From positions 1-35,386 of the forward strand of contig NZ_SMKY01000069.1 of assembly GCF_004349235.1 (NCBI RefSeq): 35,386 nucleotides of DNA, given 5' to 3'. The position numbers were made by a program, and so were the translations under genes. The notes beneath the pieces are model-generated. The model ran no database searches. It was not told the origin of the DNA and saw only the letters and a program-made list of their open reading frames with translations. The stretch is from Actinomadura darangshiensis. GTDB taxonomy: Bacteria > Actinomycetota > Actinomycetes > Streptosporangiales > Streptosporangiaceae. Positions 1-6,726 of the stretch are shown in pieces; the first letter of the stretch is position 1, and the number at the start of each line of letters is the position of its first letter.

Positions 1-1
1 G

Positions 2-562
2 GCGCTGGTGGCCGACCGGCGGGCCAGGGCCGCGGACGTGCTCCGCGCCGCGGGCGGCGAGCCCCTCGGCAGCGGGCCGGGGGAGAAGTGGGAGCACGGC
101 CGATTCAACGCCCCCTACCTGCGCGACTCGCTGCTGGACGTGGGCGCGTTCGTGGAGACGCTGGAGACCGCGGCGTTCTGGTCGGACGTCCCCGCGCTGT
201 ACGAGGCCGTCCGGCAGGCCCTCATCGGGACCCTGGCGAGCGCGGGGACGCCGCCGCTCGTGATGTGCCACGTCTCGCACACCTACCCGTCCGGTGCGTC
301 CCTGTACTTCACCGTCGTGTCCGCGCAGGGCGAGGACCCGGTCGAGCACTGGGGCGGGGCCAAACGCGCGGCGAACGACGCGATCCTCGGCGCGGGCGGG
401 ACGATCAGCCACCACCACGGCGTGGGCACCGACCACCGCGACTGGTACGCCCGCGAGATCGGGCCGCTGGGCGCGGCCGTGCTCCGCGCCGTCAAGGACC
501 GGCTCGATCCGGCCGGCATCCTCAACCCGGGCGTCCTGGTGGCCCCGGAACGGACGGAGTGA
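2..562 (+). CDS. FAD-linked oxidase, alkyldihydroxyacetonephosphate synthase-like (C-terminal part)
   Basis: The frame is open from the first bases of the window, so this is the 3' part of a longer gene; about 186 residues remain, where the family usually has 450-550. What remains is the C-terminal substrate-binding region of the VAO/PCMH flavoprotein fold. The His-rich stretch HHHGVGTDHRDW (about residues 138-149 of the visible part) matches the conserved active-site segment of alkylglycerone-phosphate synthases, and the end LDPAGILNPG is the usual C-terminal signature of FAD_oxidase_C proteins. In ether-lipid makers the enzyme swaps the acyl chain of acyl-DHAP for a fatty alcohol; in actinobacteria the true substrate is mostly unknown. 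Its TGA (560-562) lies just before the lipid kinase start at 568, so the two genes are probably co-translated. M. tuberculosis Rv2251-Rv2252 has the same pair in the same order, as I remember it. The family call is firm; the substrate is not. Confidence 0.85.
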   Translation, partial: ALVADRRARAADVLRAAGGEPLGSGPGEKWEHGRFNAPYLRDSLLDVGAFVETLETAAFWSDVPALYEAVRQALIGTLASAGTPPLVMCHVSHTYPSGASLYFTVVSAQGEDPVEHWGGAKRAANDAILGAGGTISHHHGVGTDHRDWYAREIGPLGAAVLRAVKDRLDPAGILNPGVLVAPERTE

Positions 563-567
563 CCGTC

Positions 568-1446
568 ATGCGCGCGTTCACCGCGATCGTCAACCCGGCG
601 GCGGGCGGGTCCGCGTCCGCCTCGTGCATGATGCCGCTGGGCCGGCTGCTGCGCGACGCGGGCGCCGAGGTCGACGTCGAGTACAGCCGCGGGATGGAGC
701 ACGCCGCCGCCGTCGCGCGCGGCGCCGCCGAGGCCGGGCGCGTGGCCCTCGGCGTCGGCGGGGACGGCATGGTCGGCTGCGTCGGCGGGGCCCTGGCCGG
801 GACGGGTGCGGTCTTCGGCATCGTGCCGGCCGGGCGGGGCAACGACTTCGCGCGGCAGCTCGGCGTCCCGTCCGACGCCGGGCTGCTCGCCCCGCTGCTG
901 CTGGAGGGCGAGCCCCGCGCGGTGGACGCCATCGACGCCAACGGGACGGCCGTCCTCGGCAGCGTCTACGCGGGCGTGGACGCGGTCGCCAACGACAACG
1001 CCAACCGGACGCGGCTGCTGCGCGGGTCCGCCGCCTACTACGTCGGGGCGCTGCGCGCGATCGTCTCCTGGCGGCCCGCCGACTACGTGATCACCGTTGA
1101 CGGCGCGGAGCACCGGCGGGAGGGCTACACGGTCGTCGCCGCCAACTCCGGCTACTACGGCTTCGGCAAGCACATCGCCCCCGACGCGCGCGTCGACGAC
1201 GGGCTGCTCGACGTCGTCCTGATCCGGAAGGCCCCGAAGACGCTGTTCTTCTCCGTCATGCGGGAGCTGGAGAGCGGCACCCACGTCCGGCGGCCGGAGG
1301 TGGAGGTCATGCGCGGCCGGGAGGTCCGCATCGAGCTCGCGGGCACCGGCAGGACGCTCCCGTACGGCGCGGACGGCGAGCTGCCCGGCGTCCTCCCCGT
1401 CACCGCCAAAGTGCTGCCCGGCGCCCTCCGGGTCCTGGCCCCCTGA
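568..1446 (+). CDS. Diacylglycerol kinase family lipid kinase (DagK/YegS-like)
   Basis: 292 residues, the normal length for DAGK_cat lipid kinases. The N-terminus has the family's VNPAAGG nucleotide-loop motif (about residues 8-14), the GGDG signature is at residues 64-67 and the PAGRGNDFA motif follows near residue 90. The C-terminal half carries the AANSGYYGFGKHIAPDARVDDGLLD pattern typical of the family's beta-sandwich domain. It likely phosphorylates diacylglycerol or a related lipid at the inner face of the membrane. ATG 568 is preferred because GGAG at 556-559 lies 8 nt upstream, overlapping the end of the flavoprotein gene; GTG 559 in the same frame is possible but would have no ribosome site. 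Coupling to the AGPS-like gene suggests a shared role in glycerolipid or ether-lipid synthesis. The function within the family (diacylglycerol versus another lipid) cannot be read from sequence. Confidence 0.9.
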   Translation: MRAFTAIVNPAAGGSASASCMMPLGRLLRDAGAEVDVEYSRGMEHAAAVARGAAEAGRVALGVGGDGMVGCVGGALAGTGAVFGIVPAGRGNDFARQLGVPSDAGLLAPLLLEGEPRAVDAIDANGTAVLGSVYAGVDAVANDNANRTRLLRGSAAYYVGALRAIVSWRPADYVITVDGAEHRREGYTVVAANSGYYGFGKHIAPDARVDDGLLDVVLIRKAPKTLFFSVMRELESGTHVRRPEVEVMRGREVRIELAGTGRTLPYGADGELPGVLPVTAKVLPGALRVLAP

Positions 1447-1510
1447 CCTGCGGATTACGGGGACCCGCCGAGGTTTGGCCCGGTCGTTTGGGACGGTTTA
1501 CGCCCCCATT

Positions 1511-1563
1511 ACGGCCCTCCGGCTAACGTCGTTTACGTCCCGCTTTCGGGACCTAGGGGCCGT
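1511..1563 (+). terminator. Nested stem-loop downstream of lipid kinase (possible terminator)
   Basis: An outer stem pairs ACGGCCC (1511-1517) with GGGCCGT (1557-1563) and an inner hairpin pairs GTCCCG (1537-1542) with CGGGAC (1547-1552) over a CTTT loop. There is no T-run, so it would be a U-less actinobacterial-type terminator at best. It could equally be a 5' structure of the short frame that starts at 1577. Confidence 0.35.
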
Positions 1564-1576
1564 CTGTGGAGTCATC

Positions 1577-1695
1577 ATGGGAGGCGTACGCACCGCGTCG
1601 CCGTTCTGGGGGGACTCATGATGACCGCGGGCGCCCTCGCCGTGGTGGCGCCGGTGTCCCTGGGGGTGGCGCCGGCGTCCACCACGCCCAGCTGA
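1577..1695 (+). pseudogene. Short signal-peptide-like frame interrupted by a one-base shift at a G6 run
   Basis: GGAG (1568-1571) sits 5 nt before ATG 1577, but this frame stops after 14 codons at 1619-1621. A second frame opens at ATG 1618, overlapping that stop, and runs 25 codons to TGA 1693-1695. The shift lies at a run of six G (1608-1613). One extra G would join both parts into a 39-residue peptide with a charged start, a hydrophobic core (LMMTAGALAVVAPVSLG) and an AxA-type cleavage site, exactly like a Sec signal peptide. It may be the decayed start of a lost secreted protein, a phase-variable switch, a sequencing error, or two coupled mini-ORFs. The rest of the 354-bp gap between kinase and phosphoesterase (1447-1800) shows nothing else that I can name. 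Confidence 0.35.
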
Positions 1696-1800
1696 TCCGC
1701 GCGCATCACGAAGTGGTGCGCGCGAAGCGTGTCGCTTGACGCCGCGATCACCTCCGGACAGGCTGTGAGGACCCCCTCACCCCCTGGCCGGAGGCGTTCT

Positions 1801-3315
1801 GTGTGTGCCGAGGTTTCCCCCGGACCCGACAACTCGCGGACGTCCGAGGCGGGCGCCGGATGGGTCTGCCAGAGGCCCGGCACGTTCAACGACCTGCTGC
1901 CCGAGCGCGTCGCCGGCTTCTCCTGGCGCCGCCCGTCGGTGCTGTGGCGGTCGCGCAACGACGTGATCGCGCGGCTGTTCGGCGACCCCGTGGACGCGAT
2001 CCGGCGCCGCTGCGTCGCCGCCCTGCGCGAGCGCGGCACGCCGGCCGCGTTCACCGTGCACCGTTCGGCGGCGGAGTTCTCGTTCGCGCTGCTCGGCGAC
2101 ACCGGTGAGGGCGACCGATCGCAGTACGCGGTGGTCCCGCCGCTGCTGCACGCCGCCGCCGGCACCGACTTCATGATCATCGCCAGCGACGTGATCTACC
2201 CGACCGGGGACGCGGGGGAGTACCCCGAGAAGTTCTTCCGCCCCTACCGGGACTACCCGGCCCCCATCTACGCCGTGCCCGGCAACCACGACTGGTACGA
2301 CGGCCTGCGCGGGTTCCTTCACGTCTTCTGCGACCTGGACGCGGACTGCTCGCCGCCGCCGTGGCGCGGCGCGCTCTCCTTCCTGCCGCGCCTGCTCTGG
2401 CGCCACTCCGGCGAGGTCGACCGGCGCGCGCTCGCGGAGGCCCGCGGGCTGTACCGGGGCGCGCCCGGCCAGCAGGGCGGGCAGCCGGGGCCGTACTGGG
2501 CGATCGACACCCCCGCGCTGCGCGTCATCGGTATCGACACCGGGATCACCGGCGTCCTCGACCGCGACCAGGGCCGCTGGCTGCGCGAGGTGTCCGGGGG
2601 GCCGAAACCCAAGCTGCTGGTGACCGGAAAACCCCTGTACGTGGACGACGATCACCGCCCCGGGCCGATCCGGGGCGGCGGGACGGTCGACGAGATCGTC
2701 CAGGACCCGGCGCACAACTTCGTGGCCGCGATCGGCGGCGACATCCACAACTACCAGCGCTACCCGAAGCGGACCGGGGACGACCGGACGATCCAGTACA
2801 TCGTCTCCGGCGGCGGCGGCGCGTTCATGCACGCGACCCACACCATCCCGCGCACGCGGGTCGTGGCGGAGGACGAGTTCCGCTGCTACCCGCTGCGCGG
2901 CGACTCCCTCTCCCGCTACAGCAAGCTGTACGGCCGGTGGCTGCGGCTCCCGAAGCTCTTCGAGCTGACCCCGGAGGAGGCCACCGCCGCCGTCCGGCAC
3001 CGGCTCGACATCAAACCGGGACGCGGCTACGACGGGCCTGAGCCGTCCCGCCGCGCGCGTTTCGTCGCGGCCGTCCTCGGCGTCCCCCGCGACGGCCGCC
3101 GCCGCCCACGCTTCCTGCGGTTCCCCGTGCACAGGGTGCCGCAGCGGTTCCGCTCGGAACTCGCCGACTGGGACCGGCCGCCGTTCTTCAAGAGCTTCCT
3201 GCGCCTGGACGTCACGGAGTCGCAGCTCCGCATCCGTTGCTATGCGGCGACGGGCTGCGGCGACCACGAGACGGCACCGCCGTGCGAGGACGAGGTGACG
3301 ATTCCGTTGCGATAG
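1801..3315 (+). CDS. Calcineurin-like metallophosphoesterase
   Basis: 504 residues. The metal-site motifs of the calcineurin-like superfamily appear in order: LLGDTGEG (Asp100), a degenerate GD-like ASDVIYPTGD, PGNHDWY (G161-D164) and GGDIHNYQRY (D314-H316), so a two-metal phosphoesterase is expected. The phosphate-ester substrate is unknown. The N-terminal 90 residues (WVCQRPGTFNDLLPERVAGF and on) and the basic C-terminal 120 residues lie outside the catalytic core; no signal peptide or membrane segment is evident, so it is probably cytoplasmic. GTG 1801 is chosen because GGAGG (1790-1794) is spaced 6 nt from it; the frame is open further upstream to a GTG at 1729 that lacks a ribosome site. 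It stands alone: 155 bp separate it from the next gene. Confidence 0.85.
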   Translation: MCAEVSPGPDNSRTSEAGAGWVCQRPGTFNDLLPERVAGFSWRRPSVLWRSRNDVIARLFGDPVDAIRRRCVAALRERGTPAAFTVHRSAAEFSFALLGDTGEGDRSQYAVVPPLLHAAAGTDFMIIASDVIYPTGDAGEYPEKFFRPYRDYPAPIYAVPGNHDWYDGLRGFLHVFCDLDADCSPPPWRGALSFLPRLLWRHSGEVDRRALAEARGLYRGAPGQQGGQPGPYWAIDTPALRVIGIDTGITGVLDRDQGRWLREVSGGPKPKLLVTGKPLYVDDDHRPGPIRGGGTVDEIVQDPAHNFVAAIGGDIHNYQRYPKRTGDDRTIQYIVSGGGGAFMHATHTIPRTRVVAEDEFRCYPLRGDSLSRYSKLYGRWLRLPKLFELTPEEATAAVRHRLDIKPGRGYDGPEPSRRARFVAAVLGVPRDGRRRPRFLRFPVHRVPQRFRSELADWDRPPFFKSFLRLDVTESQLRIRCYAATGCGDHETAPPCEDEVTIPLR

Positions 3316-3386
3316 TGCCTCGGCAACGTGAATTCACCACTATTGAGTGGAAAGTCGTTGATCTTCCCCCACGGGGTGCACTCCTA

Positions 3387-3450
3387 CCGTTACAGTCGTG
3401 TGCTCACCAGCCCGGTGAACGGTAACGGACGGTCGGCCGGAAAACGACCG
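3387..3450 (+). promoter_or_regulatory. Two stem-loops in the 5' leader of the DUF4234 gene
   Basis: CCGTTAC (3387-3393) pairs with GTAACGG (3422-3428), enclosing a second stem TCACC/GGTGA (3404-3408 with 3414-3418). A separate hairpin pairs CGGTCG (3430-3435) with CGACCG (3445-3450) over a 9-nt loop and ends 8 nt before the AGGAG ribosome site (3459-3463). Such a leader could modulate translation; no known riboswitch class is recognised. Confidence 0.4.
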
Positions 3451-3470
3451 CGTCCTTCAGGAGCTTCTCA

Positions 3471-3989
3471 ATGAGTTACCCCCAGCAGGGGCAGGGCCAC
3501 CACCCTCAGCAGCAGCAACAGCAGCAGGGGTACCAGGGCGGCTACGCGCCCGCCCCCGTCCAGCAGCAGCAGGCGCCCGCCGCCCGCGGCGCCGGCGCCA
3601 ACATGAAGCGCCGCAACCCGATCGGCGCCTGGCTCGGCCTGCCGATGATCACGTTCGGCATCTACGGCCTCGTCTGGTTCTTCAAGGTCCACAACGAGCT
3701 GCACGAGTACGACCGCCGCATCGACAACGCCGCGACCAACGCGCTGCTGTCCATGCTGTTCGGCGGCATCACCCTCGGCATCTGGCCCCTCGTGATGTGG
3801 GTCAAGCTCGGCGGCCGCATCGCCGAGGCCCAGCGCGCCGCCGGCCTGCAGCCCAGCTGCAGCGGCGGCATGGGCTTCCTGCTCGGCATCCTCGGCTTCG
3901 GCGTGCTGTACTACCAGCTCCAGCTCAACAAGATCGTCGACCGCTACGGCGACACCCCCGCGGGCCAGCAGGTCTCCCTGGTGGCGTGA
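3471..3989 (+). CDS. DUF4234 domain membrane protein with Gln/Pro-rich N-terminus
   Basis: 172 residues. The first 44 residues are a Gln/Pro/Gly-rich, probably disordered tail (poly-Q runs from CAGCAGCAA repeats). The rest matches the DUF4234 pattern: KRRNPIGAWLGLPMITFGIYGLVWFFKVHNEL gives the first membrane segment, NALLSMLFGGITLGIWPLVMWVKLGGRI the second and GGMGFLLGILGFGVLYYQLQLNKI the third. The repeated ThrPheGly-Ile-Tyr/Trp style turns are usual for the family. Its role is unknown; it is an integral membrane protein of about three helices. ATG 3471 has AGGAG (3459-3463) 7 nt upstream. The gene is flanked on both sides by DNA able to fold into strong hairpins and is followed, 240 nt later, by a long perfect terminator. 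Confidence 0.85.
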   Translation: MSYPQQGQGHHPQQQQQQQGYQGGYAPAPVQQQQAPAARGAGANMKRRNPIGAWLGLPMITFGIYGLVWFFKVHNELHEYDRRIDNAATNALLSMLFGGITLGIWPLVMWVKLGGRIAEAQRAAGLQPSCSGGMGFLLGILGFGVLYYQLQLNKIVDRYGDTPAGQQVSLVA

Positions 3990-3995
3990 CTCATT

Positions 3996-4204
3996 GCATT
4001 TCTCTCCTCCTTCGGGCCTTGAAGGCCCTCCATCGTCGAGAAATGCGCGCGATCGCTGCATCGCTCCGGCTCGCCTAGCGGCTCGCTGCGCGATCAGGTT
4101 TCTCGCAGGCTCGAAACCTGCCTTCGGACGCGATCGCAGCGGCTGAGGTCGATGGCGGCTGAGGTTCAAACGCAAAACGCTGGATGACCAGCGGGCCGCG
4201 GCCC
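3996..4204. other. Hairpin-dense non-coding element (structured 3' UTR, small RNA or repeat remnant)
   Basis: This gene-free stretch is packed with inverted repeats. GCATTTCTC (3996-4004) pairs with GAGAAATGC (4038-4046) around GGGCCTT-G-AAGGCCC (4014-4028). CAGGTTTC (4095-4102) pairs with GAAACCTG (4113-4120). CGCTGG-ATGA-CCAGCG spans 4178-4193 and the palindrome GGGCCGCGGCCC spans 4193-4204. The octamer GCGATCGC occurs twice (4049-4056, 4130-4137) and GCGGCTGAGGT is directly repeated (4139-4149, 4155-4165). AT content is locally higher than in the genes. The element ends 23 nt before a perfect intrinsic terminator, which suits a transcribed RNA. No coding frame of good codon use spans it. 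A degraded short mobile repeat is the main alternative. Confidence 0.5.
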
Positions 4205-4227
4205 TGGCCTGCTGAATGAGATCGCAT

Positions 4228-4265
4228 AAGGCCCCTCCGGGCGTACGGCTCCCGGAGGGGCCTTT
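4228..4265 (+). terminator. Strong intrinsic terminator, 14-bp perfect stem
   Basis: AAGGCCCCTCCGGG (4228-4241) pairs perfectly with CCCGGAGGGGCCTT (4251-4264) over a 9-nt loop, with TTT at the right end and AA at the left. It can end transcripts from the DUF4234 side; the A/T symmetry is weak for leftward use. Confidence 0.85.
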
Positions 4266-4306
4266 GCGTGCTCGGTTCTGTCGGTGGGTGGAGCGACAAT
4301 GGGGCC

Positions 4307-5995
4307 GTGAGGATCGCGGTGGCCGCTGGACCCGGGGGCGGGGGAGTGCTGCGGGTGCTCGCCGAGGACGGGACGCCTGCCGAGGAGGTCCTGGACGTCT
4401 CCGACCTGGTCGCGTCGATCGCTGAGCGGGAGCGGGCCGACTCGCCGCGGTGGGTGTGGGCGTCCACGGCGCGGCTCTACCCCCGGCTGCTCGGCGCGGG
4501 TGTGCGGGTCGCCCGCTGCCATGACCTTGAGCTGGTCGAGAGCCTGCTGCTCGGCCATGCCGGACGGTACGGGGAGCCGCGTTCGGTTCCGGCGGCCTGG
4601 GCGCGGCTGCGCGGCGAGCCGGTGCCGGCCGACCGTCCGCCGCCCCAGGAGGAGACCGCGCAGGCGTCGCTGTTCGACGACGACACCCGCGACCGGGACG
4701 AGCCCGCCGACGACATCGGCCAGATCGTCGCGGTGCACGCCGAGCAGCAGCGGGCCGCCGCGAAGCTGGACGGGTTCGCGCTCCTGGCCGCGGCGGAGTC
4801 GGTGGGGTCACTGGTGGCCGCCGAGATGAGCCACGACGGGCTGCCCTGGTCGGCCGGCGAGCATGACGCGCTCCTCACCGAACTGCTGGGGCCGCGTCCC
4901 TCGGGAGGTCTCCGGCCGCGCCGGCTGCAGGACCTCGCCGACCGGATCAGCGCCGCCTTCGGCGGCCGTGTGCACGTCAACCCCGATTCTCCGGCGCAGA
5001 TCCTCAAGGCGTTCGCGGCGGCGGGGCTGCCGGTGCCGTCCACGCGTGCGCACGTGCTCAAGCAGCTCGACCACCCGGCCGTCCCGCTGCTGCTGGAGTA
5101 CAAGGAGCTCGCGCGCGTGCACGCGGCGCACGGCTGGACGTGGCTCGACACGTGGGTGAGCGGCGGCCGGTTCCGTCCCGAGTACGTGGTCGGCGGCGTG
5201 GTGTCGGGGCGGTGGGCGACGAGCGGCGGCGGCGCGCTGCAGATCCCGCGCGTCCTGCGCAAGGCCGTCGTCGCCGACCCGGGCTGGGCGCTGGTCGTCG
5301 CCGACGCGGCGCAGCTCGAACCGCGGGTGCTGGCGGCCCTGGCCGGCGACCGCGCGTTCACCGAGGCCGCCGCGCACGGCGACCTCTACGCGGCGCTCTC
5401 CGACGCCTTCCACGACGACGGCGACGGCAGGAGCGCGCGCGACAAGGCCAAGATCGCGCTGCTGTCCGCCATGTACGGGGGCGGGACGGGGGAGGCGGTG
5501 CAGCTCCTCGGCATCCTCAAGAGCCGGTTCCCGGAGGCGTTCGAGTACGTGGAGGCCGCCGCGCGGGCGGGGGAGCGCGGCCGGCTCGTCCGGTCCCGGC
5601 TCGGCCGCACCTGCCCGCCGCCGTCGGCCGGCTGGCGCGAGCTGACCTCGGCCGGCGACGACACCGCACCGGACGCCCGGCAGGGTACGGCGGCCCAGGC
5701 GCTGCGCAGCCGCGGCCGGTTCACCCGCAACTTCGTCGTCCAGGCCACCGCCGCCGACTGGGCGCTCGCCCTCCTCGGCTCCCTGCGCCGCCGCCTCACC
5801 CCGCTGGACGCCCCGCGGCTGGTGTTCTTCCAGCACGACGAGGTCATCGTGCACACCCCCGCCGAGCTGGCCGGGGAGGTCACCGAGGCCGTCCACGCCG
5901 CGGCGCTGGAGGCCCGCCGCCTCCTGTTCGGTGACACCCCCGTCGTGTTCCCCATGGAGATCGCGGTCGTGGACCGCTACGCCGACGCCAAGTGA
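4307..5995 (+). CDS. Stand-alone family A DNA polymerase with exonuclease-like N-terminus
   Basis: 562 residues, matching the actinobacterial proteins annotated as bifunctional 3'-5' exonuclease/DNA polymerase. The C-terminal half is a PolA-type palm and fingers: motif A VVADAAQLEPR (Asp333, Glu338), the O-helix pattern R378-x3-K382-x3-L386-x3-Y390 followed by Gly-Gly, and motif C QHDEV (His510, Asp511, Glu512). In the O-helix, E. coli Phe762 is replaced by Leu. There is no 5'-nuclease domain, and I see no clear DxE exonuclease motif in the first 250 residues, so proofreading is doubtful. It probably acts in repair or translesion synthesis rather than as the main Pol I. GTG 4307 is chosen: a GACAAT box ends 6 nt upstream, suggesting a leaderless mRNA, whereas GTG 4268 would lie in the terminator tail. 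The last 19 bp overlap the convergent hydrolase gene. Confidence 0.85.
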   Translation: MRIAVAAGPGGGGVLRVLAEDGTPAEEVLDVSDLVASIAERERADSPRWVWASTARLYPRLLGAGVRVARCHDLELVESLLLGHAGRYGEPRSVPAAWARLRGEPVPADRPPPQEETAQASLFDDDTRDRDEPADDIGQIVAVHAEQQRAAAKLDGFALLAAAESVGSLVAAEMSHDGLPWSAGEHDALLTELLGPRPSGGLRPRRLQDLADRISAAFGGRVHVNPDSPAQILKAFAAAGLPVPSTRAHVLKQLDHPAVPLLLEYKELARVHAAHGWTWLDTWVSGGRFRPEYVVGGVVSGRWATSGGGALQIPRVLRKAVVADPGWALVVADAAQLEPRVLAALAGDRAFTEAAAHGDLYAALSDAFHDDGDGRSARDKAKIALLSAMYGGGTGEAVQLLGILKSRFPEAFEYVEAAARAGERGRLVRSRLGRTCPPPSAGWRELTSAGDDTAPDARQGTAAQALRSRGRFTRNFVVQATAADWALALLGSLRRRLTPLDAPRLVFFQHDEVIVHTPAELAGEVTEAVHAAALEARRLLFGDTPVVFPMEIAVVDRYADAK

Positions 5996-6714
5996 GCGGC
6001 CAGCGCGCGGACCGTGTTGGCGGCGGCGAACGCGTGCCCCCGGGCGTTGAGGTGCAGCTGGTCGCCGCTGTAGATGCCGGGGTCGGCGGCGACCGGATGC
6101 CCGCGCGGGTTGTCGACGTGGCAGGCCCCGTGCTCCGCGGCGACCTCGGCCGTCAGGGCGGCCAGCCGCCGCGTCCGCGCCGACATGACCTCGTGGTATC
6201 GGGCGGCGCCGAGCGGAGCTCGTCCTTTGATTGGTGGTGGGTGGGGGCTGGAGGACGGGCTCAGGCCGGCGGCGGTGATGTCGAGCAGGCCGATGGTGAC
6301 GACGTCGGCGCCGGCGGCGCGGAACGCGGAGACCATCGAGGCCAGCTCGCGGCGCACCTCGTCCTCGTCGAAGTGCGGGCGGAGCATGTCGTTGCCGCCG
6401 GCCACCACGAACGCCAGGTCGGGGCCGAACTCCAGCGCGGGCCGCAGCTGCCCGGCCGCGACCTCGGCGGCGACGAGGCCGCGCCGGCCGAGGTTCAGCG
6501 CGGTGAACCCGGGGGTCGCCGCGCGCAGCGCCTCCTCGACGCGGTCGGTCCACGACAGGTCGCGGTATCCGGGGACCGGCTCGCGGACGCCCTCCGCGAC
6601 GCTGTCGCCGATCGTCACCATCCGCGTCCAGGAGGCGTCCGCGAGGAGCGCGGCGGCGTCGGCGGCGGGCAGGACGGACGGGTCCGTCCACTCCGACAGG
6701 ATCGTCTCGGTCAT
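5977..6714 (-). CDS. SGNH/GDSL-family hydrolase
   Basis: 245 residues with all SGNH blocks: TIGDSVAEG (nucleophile Ser38), an Asn in LNLGRRG, GGNDM, and DQLH near the C-terminus for the Asp/His pair. No signal peptide is seen, so an intracellular esterase or acyl-hydrolase is likely; the substrate is unknown. It follows the MFS gene by 12 bp on the same strand and is probably co-transcribed with it and controlled by the TetR operators upstream of that gene. A Ser/Pro/His-rich insertion (SPSSSPHPPPIKGR) interrupts the region between the GGND block and the YHEVMSAR helix and looks foreign to the fold. It is a paralogue of the hydrolase at 23675-24439 (shared IGDS..EG, GPDL and GGNDM.RP). It overlaps the polymerase gene by 19 bp tail to tail. 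Confidence 0.85.
   Translation of the reverse strand: MTETILSEWTDPSVLPAADAAALLADASWTRMVTIGDSVAEGVREPVPGYRDLSWTDRVEEALRAATPGFTALNLGRRGLVAAEVAAGQLRPALEFGPDLAFVVAGGNDMLRPHFDEDEVRRELASMVSAFRAAGADVVTIGLLDITAAGLSPSSSPHPPPIKGRAPLGAARYHEVMSARTRRLAALTAEVAAEHGACHVDNPRGHPVAADPGIYSGDQLHLNARGHAFAAANTVRALAAHLASA
6216..6262. repeat. 47-bp inverted-repeat-bounded segment inside the SGNH gene
   Basis: GAGCTCGTCCT (6216-6226) and AGGACGGGCTC (6252-6262) are inverted copies with one mismatch, bracketing a 25-bp G/T-rich low-complexity stretch. The segment encodes the odd Ser/Pro/His insertion of the hydrolase and keeps the frame. It resembles a small palindromic insertion; chance is possible at this GC content. 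Confidence 0.35.
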
Positions 6715-6726
6715 GGTCTCTCTCCT

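Noticed and set aside
1729..1800. Upstream GTG (1729) as the metallophosphoesterase start
   Set aside because: No ribosome site before it, while GTG 1801 has GGAGG at ideal distance; the extra 24 residues look like no known domain.
4049..4137. GCGATCGC octamers as HIP1-type genome-wide repeats
   Set aside because: HIP1 is a cyanobacterial feature. Two copies in a GC-rich structured element are better explained as parts of local hairpins.
4268..4306. GTG 4268 as the polymerase start
   Set aside because: It begins in the tail of the strong terminator at 4228-4265, so it would not be transcribed from upstream and has no ribosome site.
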